Below are positions 52,452 to 61,741 of a DNA stretch of 61,741 nucleotides, in pieces. Source of the stretch: Exophiala sp. HKRS030. Lineage: Eukaryota > Ascomycota > Eurotiomycetes > Chaetothyriales > Herpotrichiellaceae. The translations under genes and the position numbers were made by a program. The stretch is from contig JAHWDD010000019.1 of the NCBI GenBank assembly GCA_023897205.1, positions 121,496 to 183,236 of the forward strand, given 5' to 3'. The notes below the pieces were generated by a model. That model did no database searches and was not told where the DNA came from. It saw only the letters and a program-made list of their open reading frames with translations. Position 1 is the stretch's first letter; every line of letters begins with the position of its first letter.

Positions 52452-55076
52452 GAGAGCCTCGCTATCAGACCTTTCAGTCAAGGTCGGGGGCTAGATAAAG
52501 TTAGCTTGCAAAGAGAGCAGATATGAAGATCTTTCGGTCTTCCAGGCTCACAGCAACACAAGATGCCGAGCTAGACCGCCACTTGGTGCGGGCGAGCTCC
52601 ATGACCGCTTTCGGAACGACTTACCTACTGGACTCTACAGGCGCCTCCGGATTCTCAACTTACAGTTAAACGTGCATTGAATCCACGGTTCATCATGTAC
52701 TTACCTCTAGTGAGTCAATGGAGGCTGCCCCATCGACTAATTTCTATCTTTTCTGTACAGTACACAGTCATCATCTCTCGACAGAGATGGCCGTACGGCG
52801 TTGGCGCACAGTACACGAGTTCTCCGTCCTAATTGCTTGGGCTCAGATACGACTATCTTGCCATTCACTCTGTCCATGGTGAAATGAGCAGTCTTCTTTG
52901 CATGGCTGGTGGCTTACTCCATTCTACGTCTATCCTCCTCCTAGTTCGTATTGGCCTTCAAGGATCCTAATTTCAGCCTGAGAATACCACAGCTACCAAC
53001 CCATGCAGAAAACTAGTGTATATAAATTCATGGCATGAGCCCAATAAAGGGCCGAACTAAGAGCCTAAACACCGATGTCGTCTTTATATGGATTGGGACA
53101 GATACACACACACACACAATTTATTACGCCCGGCGGCCAAGACCGAAAGGGCAAGCTAACAGTTCTTAAGATATGACCTATTCTTAAAGCCCATACAAAT
53201 TAAATCTCCTCTTCGTCATGCCGCACCGCTCGCTAGCTACGTCGTTTCGGGGTCTCGTGTTAGTAAACTTACCATGGTAGTCTGGCTTAAAGACTATTCT
53301 TTAAGTGTTTAGCATCCTATCCTCAGCAGCTAAAGCGTCGTCTACTTGTATTACCACGAGTTACTGTAATGTCTTAGCTAGCATCTTTTGCATTGAAAAA
53401 TAATTCTCTTCATGTTCATAACCCGTTCAAAGAATATTCATAATATTCAAATCTCTTCAATGGAGTATCGCTCTTACGGCCTAATTTATCGCCTTAAGAT
53501 TATTGCTAACACTTATGGCCGTGTGATTCTTACCTCTTTATTAACTTTGTAAATCATGCATACTGTAGTGAGAATGGCTGGAGGTCCTTCCTTGCGATGT
53601 GATTGGCTGATGAGCGATGGGCTGTGCGCGTCTCCTTTCCTGCGATGGCAGCGAGCAAGTAGATAGAGATAACACACGTCGTAGCAACAACACAACCACC
53701 TACGCGCGAGTGCGTGCGCGCAACTAGGTAATGAGACGAGTGTTCCCTGACATGCGAGTGTGAGGTTCCTGGTGATGCTAAACGAGTGACTCGTTTACCT
53801 CGTGGCCCCGTGAATGTCGAGTGCGCCTGTACGGACACAGGTGGCTAGGACGACTAAGCGGCGAGTGCCAGCGAGTGCCTCAGGCGAGGCAGAGAGCGTC
53901 AGGACAGCCAGAGGGTGCTGCCGACGTACAGCACAGGTTACAGAAGACTCTCTACGCGATAGGGAGGACCTCTGAGTTCGAGGTTTATCGTTGTTACGGT
54001 TACAGGTCGACCCTGTGCGCACCTGGTGCTTCCCCGTCTACTCCTGTTATAATACTTAGTTAGGTTCGAGCAACAGGCCTTATGTCACGAGTAGACGAGA
54101 TAAAGAGCAGACGACATCTCAAACTCCACGCCAAGCGTACTTACTAAGTACTTAACTCCAAGAGAACTCAGGGGAACCGCACAATTCCCGCAAGCCTCTC
54201 GCATGAGGAACTTCCTTTTCTCATGCTTGGAGTCTTTGTACCTAGAGCACCTAGATAGGAAGACCTATTCTTATTGTGTTATTACTCTGCCTATTCCTTA
54301 GGCCGTTCCTAACACCTTATTTTAAATAGTATAATTACATTTTACATTGTTCACTAGTAGCTAACTTTCAGTCTTAAAGGCATAATTGTTTTAAATCGTG
54401 TCTAGTGGAGAATTATAGTAGCGTATAATCTATAGCTTTAATAGCGATCGCTAAGTTATATAGAGACAAGCGTTAGGAGCATAAATATTTCGATTAGCGA
54501 AGTAGCTAGAAATAAGTAGAGCATATTACTAAAGGAAGTTTTAAAGGAAGTTACATCCTTAAGCGTAGTTCTTTATACAGCTTTTACGATGTCATTCATG
54601 TCTGCGTTCTACTGAAAGCGACAGCCACTGCAAAATGTACTGTAACATGAAATGTCGTAGTGAAAGAGCTGAGTCTATTCTATCTCTTATGCAATAACCA
54701 TCGTGCCAATACGCTAAGCTGGAAGGACGCTAGCGGTGAAACAAGGAGAGGCACCATTATATCGTCAGGAGAATGTCTAACTTAGACAGTGGCCCAAAAA
54801 GTAGGCATTGGATTCATCATGGTGTACCTAGTAGCCGTGTACTGAGCACATCCGCGATTGGACTCCATGAGGAGGGTCTGTGACCGAGACGAGGGCTAGC
54901 AAAGTGCTTCGGTCGCCAACCACTAGATAAGAGTCCGTGCTGCGCTGTATTAGATGACCATTTACTCAACAGTTGGCTAAGCTCATCACAAACCTGGGTC
55001 AAATGGCTTTGCCGGCTCCGTTAAGGTTTGCTTCGTGATCTGTGGTTCGCAAGATCGCCCTTACACAAGATTGCAG
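52452..55076. other. AT-rich gene-free stretch
   Basis: No supported gene. About 53000-53560 and 54060-54600 are AT-rich with many TA steps; 53570-54000 is a GC-richer island with GCGAG/GAGTG words but no stable frame. The arrangement suggests decayed transposon sequence, but I could not identify ends, a polymerase or terminal repeats. Confidence 0.5.
53104..53118. repeat. (AC)n microsatellite
   Basis: A run of about seven AC dinucleotides within the AT-rich stretch. Confidence 0.9.
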
Positions 55077-55901
55077 CTAAGATTGTAGATATAAAATAGT
55101 TTGCAATCCCGGGAGCCCATCAATAATCCCATCCCATCGACGCCGACACTTTGGACACCTGTGATACGAAGAGCGAAGAGCAAATGCAACGCACATGCGA
55201 AGGCATTTTCGGCAGAAGCAGTGTCCTAGCTAAGTCAGAAGTGGTTGGCTTGACGGTCGGATTCTAGGAGGATAATCACCGCATGGAAGCCGCACACGTT
55301 CGTCTTGTGCCTCCAACTCATTCTCATCGCCAGGCCGCTCGTACTTTTCGTACAATGATGTCAGACATATCGCACATTCCAGTCCGAAGATCTCTCGCAC
55401 TTTCTGTCGCCCATGTATGAAATGATTATGCCGAGGACAGTGGTATAGCAGACTGATTCGATGACGATTCCGAATGTCAGTGGGGTGGCTTCCTAAGCTA
55501 CAATCTCCGCAGATCACCTGGTCACAATGAGCAAGCATCATTTACTGGGCTACCAGTCTAGGCAAACGCACACAGCCGCAGGAGGTGAAAAGAAAAATGC
55601 GTGATAAGTGGTCGGTGCCAGAACCCAGTACGCGTGAACAAAGTACACACTGCTCAGTTTCCACTGTCAGATCAAGGATAGGTCGCTTTCTAGTCAAAAT
55701 CTCCTTTTCGTCCTCGTTCGCACTGTCACTTTGTGCGTTGCTTTCTAGAGTGAAATCACCTGTTAGATAATCTTAGTTTGAGCAGATAGGATATCAGAAC
55801 TTACGAGAATCATGAAACTTGGGTACCGAGATTGTCTTAGTTATCGTGGGAGGTCCTGTCTGGCGTTTTGTGCTCGATTTAAAATGTTTTGAGGGCGCCA
55901 T
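55077..55901 (-). CDS. Tandem RING-type zinc-finger protein
   Basis: Four exons: 55901-55805, 55759-55572, 55517-55280 and 55225-55077, with introns of 45, 54 and 54 bp and consistent phases, giving 223 aa from an ATG. Each zinc domain is split by an intron and appears only after joining. First domain: EQCVLCSRV, SCGCVICGDCS and YHCPRHNHF. Second, a RING: LECAICLTSLY, RLPCGHCFCRKCL and HRCPKCRRRW. The N terminus is basic, then acidic. Probably a ubiquitin ligase or nucleic-acid-associated protein. It resembles the RING part of the patatin gene nearby only in general pattern. Confidence 0.75.
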
Positions 55902-56670
55902 GGCCTAGGGCATTAAAACAAGGGAGTACATCTGAGAACGAGGTGGCCCCCTCAGTCTTTTATCCTCTGTCTTTGACATTCCCAGTGTCCTGGAAGTGAC
56001 ACGTAAGGGAGTAGTCTGGGCCTTGCTAGTGGCAACTAGGCAAGGGCGTCTGAATGCTATCTGAGTCAAGTGTCATATCTCCCACACACCATGGAAACTT
56101 GTGGTCCAATTCTTTCGTCTTACATAACTCGACGTCTATAGAGTTGCCACCTCATGCAGCTAGGCTGCAAGTTGAGCCGTTAACCATTATCTCTAGCATG
56201 ATTGTATTGTGATATTTCCGTCTACTGAGGCTCGATTCCACGGTAATCTGGCCAGTGACACCATAATTTTAGTGAGGAGCCGCCTTTCGACCCTTTCGAG
56301 CCTGTTTCTGCTAATGCAAGGCGATATCTCCTTGTGGCACGATGTCACCATCCCACAGCCATGTAAGGTTTCCAAGGGGCGAAGTAGCACAAGGGTCACT
56401 AACCTCTAGTTGAGATGGGTCAGCTGAGTCTTCGCTCGTATGCGCCCCGTCTTGACTATTTAGCCATATTTGAGAGTTAATCAATGCATGAAATTAAAGA
56501 TAGTGCTTTGTTGCCTTCCAAGTTGGCCTCCCTGCTTCTCAGTGCATGAATGTAGAGCCCAAAACTGCCTACGTTCTAAATCCCCACTTGCGAAGTAAGT
56601 TCTTGACAGAAATTTTGACCCATGGAAGAGTTACACAGTGCAAGGTGATACCTCCGTATAGTTTGAAAAT
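55902..56670. other. Intergenic, no gene seen
   Basis: No convincing coding frame or repeat. Short plus-strand frames at 56209-56409 and 56546-56851 are antisense or shadow reading. Confidence 0.45.
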
Positions 56671-57115
56671 TCAGGAAACACGATCTCCGCGTAAACGTCG
56701 TGCCAAATTAATATCCTTCAACTTTATGGTAACTCTTTTGGCATGGATGGCACATAGATTTGCATCTTCAAATAGTGACACCAAATATGCCTCTGTGGCT
56801 TCTTGCAATGCCCCTATTGCGGTTGACTGGAAGCGGAGGTCGATCTTGTAATCCGATGCAATCTCGCGCACCAGTCGCTGGAATGGCAGTTTTCGTATAA
56901 GTGGTTCTGTCGAGCCCTTTCTTGCAGTTAACCTCTTGTCTGCAGACAGACGAGATGTGTAGATACCTGATACCTGCGGATCTCGCGGAGAGCAACAGTT
57001 CCTGGTTTCCAGCGACGAGGTTTCTTCACTGTATACATATTAGCTCGATAACAAGGACGCGAGTCGAATCTTGCCTCCACCGCTCAATGCTTGCGGAAGT
57101 CTTTTGACTGATCCC
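56671..57115 (-). pseudogene. Histone H3-like relic or divergent variant
   Basis: The minus strand encodes the H3 fold: [20 protein letters not shown], then [20 protein letters not shown] and [12 protein letters not shown], ending RRLRGDRVS where canonical H3 ends RRIRGERA. Upstream, after an ACAG acceptor at 57029-57031, [20 protein letters not shown] matches the segment before the alphaN helix, then a possible intron. An N-terminal tail-like stretch ([17 protein letters not shown], about 57060-57110) recalls ARKSTGGKAPRKQLAS, with Leu where Lys9 would be. I could not join the parts in frame: the intron junction is off by one, and a stop separates the tail. So it is most likely a pseudogene; a variant with unusual splicing is possible. 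Confidence 0.7.
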
Positions 57116-57984
57116 CGTGTAGTTGGCAGGCGAAGCGATTCGCCGGCTCGCTGGCGAGATGCTGTTGAACAAGTAGGGATGACTGCCTGCCCTGAGTCAG
57201 GAGCGTGGTTGAAGAAGATTACGGAGAACTGACCTTCTGTTTGATACGCGTCATGTTGATCCTCTGTTCAGGAATTAAGGAGACGCACAAAAAGTCAGGA
57301 GAGAGGACCAGAGTATATATATTTTGCACTAGGACCTGCTGGGATTTGTTCGGGTTTCCAGGTTATTTAGGCTGGGTTTGTTCTGACTAGTTCATGCACA
57401 GTACTGTAGCATTGACTCATAGACCATATCTTTTCCCCGAGATGACACCTAATACTGCCTAGATATGGTCCAATGCGATCAGGCCGCCGGTACATGTGCA
57501 TTGCAAAAAGGCAAATGAGACACGTCAGAATACACAAGGGTGCAAACTTGAGCGTCTCAGACCAAACCTCAGCATTATCTTGGTCCTAAAGATTACAGTA
57601 CCAACGTTTATGATATCTTCCCGTACCCGATGCTCCAAGTATAAAGGGTCCCTTTCCTCACGATGGTTCCTGATACCGAAGGTGTCTCTAGGCATGCAGT
57701 ATAATCCACAGTTTTCAGTGCAATGGGCGATACCTGAGATATGTGGGGCGTGACAGTAGTAAACGCTAGCTGGTCTCCCTCTGCAGGGCATTCTTTGCAA
57801 GCGTAACTACTGTATGATTACAGAAATGTCGATACAGTACTGTATGACAAGACAAGCGAGAGACCGAGGAAACAATAAGATCTGAGAGAGACACTGAATT
57901 TTCCCAACTTTGCTTCTACCTAAGGGATACAAAAGGTTTTGATGTATTTTGAGTATACACTACAGTATTTAAATACGATGAATA
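57116..57984. other. Intergenic, no gene seen
   Basis: No supported coding frame. Several TACAGTA/TACTGTA words occur (about 57400, 57592, 57808, 57834 and 57960). Confidence 0.5.
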
Positions 57985-60900
57985 TCATCGAAGTCTCGGC
58001 CTCTTATTTGTACTTCTTGCAAAGCCTCGTCGTGGTCGCTTCAGTTGGGTTTCACAACACGGTTTGGAGGACTGCCACTGGCGCCATTGACCATCCTTGG
58101 ATTGCCTTGCAATGAACCACTCCATAGGTTTCGGAAAGCTGGCTAGATGGCTCTGCCTGTCATTGTCAAACTTTAAACTCAGTGAAACTGTTTGTCCTAG
58201 ATGGGAAACTTCAAACATCACTGTCCCCTTGAAATGCCCACATCTTTGGCAGAAATAAGTGTCATCGTTCAAGTCAAGCAGTACTCGATTCTCCACGATA
58301 ATCTTAGGCGAACGGAAGCGGCGACGGATTGTTACTAACACGTCACGGCAGTCGCGAAATCTGCAAAAGATAGTGCCTTGACATACGTAATAACCACGGA
58401 TTCGCCGGGGCTTAGACTCGAGTTCAAAGAAAAAACGTGATGCCCATAGACTGCGTTTCAGCACGTCTAAGTCCAACGTAGTATCCTGAGCCATCTGAAT
58501 CAGTCGAAGAATCTGGGCGCTGTCGTCCAGAGAGGGAAAGTCGCCGTCAAATTCGCAAGACAGACGATGAAATCGCTCCCTTGTAATGTCATCGAGGCGA
58601 TTCCAAAGAGCCATCCAACTGCTATCAGCGTCGAGGGACGGTGAGGATAAGAAGGCTCGTAGTATTCGGGGAATGAAACCGTCAAGCCATATTCCTCGAT
58701 ATGATCCGGTGTCGTGCTGTACAGGTTTCTGATTACCAGTCCCAATCGAAAGAACCAAGTTAGGTCCATCGGATTCAGGCCATATACAATTCAACTCCCA
58801 GAGAGCGGCGTCGGTTGGGTTGTTGGCTCTGATCCCGCCGTCCTGTAACGCCCCGAAAGGGCCGAGAATTTTGGGCCGAAAGTACCTGATCAACCGTCAG
58901 CCCGTCTCAGGACACACATCGAGGATGCGTATTCACCCTGGAGCCGCCGAGGTACTTCGGGCGCTAGAGTGCCTTGTTAGTACTGTTTATTCACTTCTTG
59001 GTCGACTCTCGCACTACGACGTACATTTCCCAGAGATATGCCTCGGCGGAAGGCGTGGAAGGTCGTAAGATAGCATAGCCTGATATTTTCTGATCAGAAG
59101 AGAGACTCAGGGCCAGCCTACACACATACCCTTTCCTTGCTTCGATCGTGCCACTCCGTTGTAGTTCGTGAACAACCGAAGCTGGGATGTGGACACGGTG
59201 GTCGCGGTGACCGCTACCTTAGTTCCTAGCGAAGGTTGACTCCGTGAATCGAACATGCGTTGATGAACACCAAAGGCGTCTTGTACCGCATCTTCTAAAG
59301 CCCCGGTGTCATATTTATTGTCACTCAGCCACCAGGACAGCCAGTGAAGTAGACGTCGAGAGAGTGACCAAAACCTGTACGTCTGACTAGGGAAAACTAG
59401 ATGGGAAAGGGCTTCCAACCGATCTATGCTGGTGTCGAGAGACGAGCCGCAAATCACGTGATCCAGGACGATCAGACCCCCTGTGACTCTTCGTGTCAGC
59501 CGGAAAGATTTTGCCGCATTGGATTACCCTACCAGCGCTTGTGCCAATAAAGTAATCGAAGTAATCCGAAATAGGTTGGTGTGTGCCAAGGGCGGCCTGC
59601 AAGCGTTTTAGTAGCACCAGGGCAACCACACCGCGCACCCCCCCTCCGTCAATTGCTGCAACATTAGGTTGTACCGTGATAGGTTTACAATACAAAGTGG
59701 TCAGAGCATCCACACCACAAAACTCACACTCACCTACATGATATGTATATGGGGCTGTACCGGGTGGATAGTAATCGTGAATGCATTCTTCACACGCGCT
59801 ATGGCCACAAGGCATCATTCGCTCTGTTGGTCGGGTCATGCAGAGAAAGCATTCAGTTGTCGACTTTAACTGACTCCAGTGAGGTCGGTGCTGCCGCAGA
59901 ATTTTTCGCCGTACCTCGATAGCCGAAGATTCGAACTTGAGCAGATCAAAAAGTTCCACGAATCGCGCTTGAATCGCGCTTGGATCATTGTATCTCTCAG
60001 GCATTTGAGACGTGGTGAGCTGTTGGCGGAAGAACTCGTTGAACATCAAGGCCGGAGAGAAGCCTGAGAATGTTTAATGTTAGGACCCTCAGGTGCACAC
60101 TCCAAGGGACAGTTCGATGCACCCACGGTGAGTCTGCGCTCGATAAGCGTGCACTAGCATTGTAGAGGCAATGAAATCAAAAACTAGCTGCGGCCGCGAC
60201 TCCATGTTCGCAGCTACAGCCGAAAAGGCATTCAGAGAGGTGCGAAAGGCACGCCAGGATATCGAAGGCTGCGCGAAACATCTTAGCATGTCGACAGATC
60301 TCCTCGGATTTCGTGCAAACTGTGGCACTGCTGCAGAGAACGCCTCCACCACGTGCAGGCCACTGAACAGCAGGTGACGCGCACGACGGTCCTCTCTCAC
60401 GTCGTCAGTGATGCACCTCAGGCGCGTCTGTAAGAACTGGGACGCGGGATCACTTGGACAAGCGGAGACATCGGAAGTAAGGATAACCAAGGAGTCAAAG
60501 AGCAAGGAGAACTTGGAACTGCATTCGATCTGCACAAAGGCATCGATCCTCGTCAGTTGACTGGTCACGATTACCAGCTGTGGGCGTCCCAGGGCATCTT
60601 GTTCAGTACCAAGCTGAATCCAGTTGTCGATGTATTGAGAGCAACTGGCATTGCCTCCAAAGTCGTCCGCAAAGATACAAACCACGTGTGTGAAGGGGAA
60701 CAGAAGGTTAAGGTGGACATATGCCACCATGCTGGACAATTTCAGGATGGGATCGTCTTGCTCCCGATAAATTGCAAAGCGACTCTGGTCATGGCAGCCA
60801 TGATAACCGTCGGTTAAACTGGAACACTCTGCCTTGACCGTACAGTCGGCAAAAATAATGGGTTGTTCGGACTCGGTTGTATTCGAGTCCACGTGGAGGT

Positions 60901-61126
60901 TTGCAATTCCATGCGGGGGACGCCGCGTAGGGTTGTTGCCGACATACAATCCCCTTAAAGCAGTGGTTTTTGATTTGGTCCCCAGAAATAATAGTATGGA
61001 GGGGAATTGCTGTAGAGGGTCTCGTAGCTGGTTGATGACCATGTTCAGACGATCCGAGTCGAGCAGAGCCCAGTCTGGCACTAAACATTCTAGGCCGAGC
61101 CATTGCACATGTGGACAACGATCCAT
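57985..61126 (-). CDS. RING-patatin phospholipase-like protein, 954 aa
   Basis: Six exons: 61126-60127, 60063-59533, 59480-59130, 59079-59025, 58963-58937 and 58885-57985; all phases agree. The N-terminal third is a poorly known domain found in fungal patatins (QPIIFADCTV). A RING lies at about 405-449: ECFLCMT, CGHSACEEC, CEFCG. The patatin domain has the oxyanion motif DGGGVRG (about 472-478), the nucleophile motif GTSAG (507-511) and the catalytic Asp in QDGG (D670), with TSAAPGYFRP before it. All catalytic motifs are intact. Patatins hydrolyse lipid acyl groups. RING-patatin proteins are repeatedly found as Starship cargo and some fungal patatins act in heterokaryon incompatibility. No lesion seen. 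Confidence 0.9.
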
Positions 61127-61741
61127 GCTGCAGGATGTACCGAGATCTACACTCCGTTCCTTGATGATTGTAGCTTATATGTAGCGAACTCATCATCGAT
61201 TGGCGGCTTTCTCCACCTGTTTGCGAGGACAAATACGGAGCACTAGGGCGGAAAATCCTAGCATTAGCAGGAGTGGGCTCTGGAAACCTTCCACCATTTT
61301 CCGTGCAGGGTGTACGGAGTACAATTCGACTCTTACAGAGTATAAAACTACATATGGCAAAGGCTAACCAGTCCGCCACGGAGTAGTATAAGCCTAATTT
61401 TATAGTATATTCTCAGACCTCGCCATAATGCTTTTGCTTTATTTTCGTGTCATTTTGATATATCTCTTACTACTGGTCATTTGAATTCATCACTCAGCTC
61501 TGCGGGATATAGCATATACATCTCAACACAACATCCAGCGGACGTGCGCTCAGCGAATTAAGTTCACTTTGAGAAGCGAGAGTGAAGGGAACGGAAATCG
61601 ACTTGTCAATCTAGGGAGTTAAGAGAAACCGTTCTCAGGACAACCCATCATTGCTGGTGGGTTTTTTTCTTTAAGAATGACTTGGCCAGATAACTTCATT
61701 TCCGCACCAGAGTTAGAGCAACATTTGTCTCCAGGATCGAA
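61127..61741. other. Upstream flank, AT-rich
   Basis: Contains the presumed promoter of the RING-patatin gene and no other gene I can support. TACGGAGTA-like words occur at about 61312 and 61378. Confidence 0.45.

Noticed and set aside
52452..54600. Possible LTR retrotransposon remnant
   Set aside because: AT-rich with a GC-richer island, but no terminal repeats, primer site or polymerase motif could be identified.
56671..56871. Centromeric H3 (CENP-A)
   Set aside because: The loop and alpha2 residues ([15 protein letters not shown]) are canonical H3-like, without the longer loop 1 of CENP-A.

Overview
The window is nuclear DNA of a filamentous ascomycete (Pezizomycotina). The signs are short GT-AG introns (about 41-63 bp) with CTAAC/CTAAT-like branch sites, low gene density, and fungal families such as Zn(II)2Cys6, F-box/LRR, GH64, PCL-type cyclin, DUF3435, DUF3723, ferric reductase and RING-patatin. 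It looks like an accessory, repeat-rich region: repeat copies, decayed genes and AT-rich stretches separate intact genes. There is a 100-N assembly gap at 22523-22622. Gene models were assembled by hand from reading frames and splice signals, with phases checked where coordinates are given. Nothing was searched against a database.

Left part (1-14 kb): a dispersed repeat, a Kelch-type protein, a small PPPY protein, a four-part F-box/LRR gene model, a two-finger C2H2 gene at 7.8 kb with a decayed duplicate at 13.1-13.8 kb, and between them a fold-back element (10.9-12.7 kb) built of about 130-bp subrepeats. Chromatin island (14-20.5 kb): an HP1-like protein with chromodomain and chromoshadow domain lies 0.5 kb upstream, on the same strand, of a 953-aa single-exon protein with JmjN, JmjC and SET domains. 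That puts a methyl-lysine reader beside a protein carrying both an eraser-type and a writer-type domain. The last 42 bp of the JmjC-SET gene are a perfect palindrome ending on the stop codon. A basic protein with a weak chromodomain-like motif follows.

Middle (20.8-38.5 kb): many small genes, including GH64 glucanase, a short cyclin, coiled-coil proteins, a secreted Cys protein, a Zn2Cys6 factor, a one-pass membrane protein, a GPI-like protein, a MADS-like protein and a RING protein with coiled coil. At 39.1-41.9 kb is a DUF3435 tyrosine recombinase, the Starship 'captain' type. Its R-HxxR-H-Y residues are visible but it has at least three disabling lesions. Its segment is flanked by inverted pieces of the same subrepeat that forms the fold-back element at 11 kb.

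Right part (43-61.7 kb): a hypothetical gene, a DYW-like zinc deaminase, a broken DUF3723 gene, a pseudokinase with an in-frame TGA, a five-exon ferric reductase with an odd 3' splice site, an AT-rich desert, a tandem-RING gene, a histone H3-like relic and an intact 954-aa RING-patatin phospholipase. DUF3435, DUF3723, ferric reductase and patatin are recurrent Starship genes, so I infer one or more old Starship insertions. The chromatin genes may be cargo or resident; the sequence alone does not decide this.
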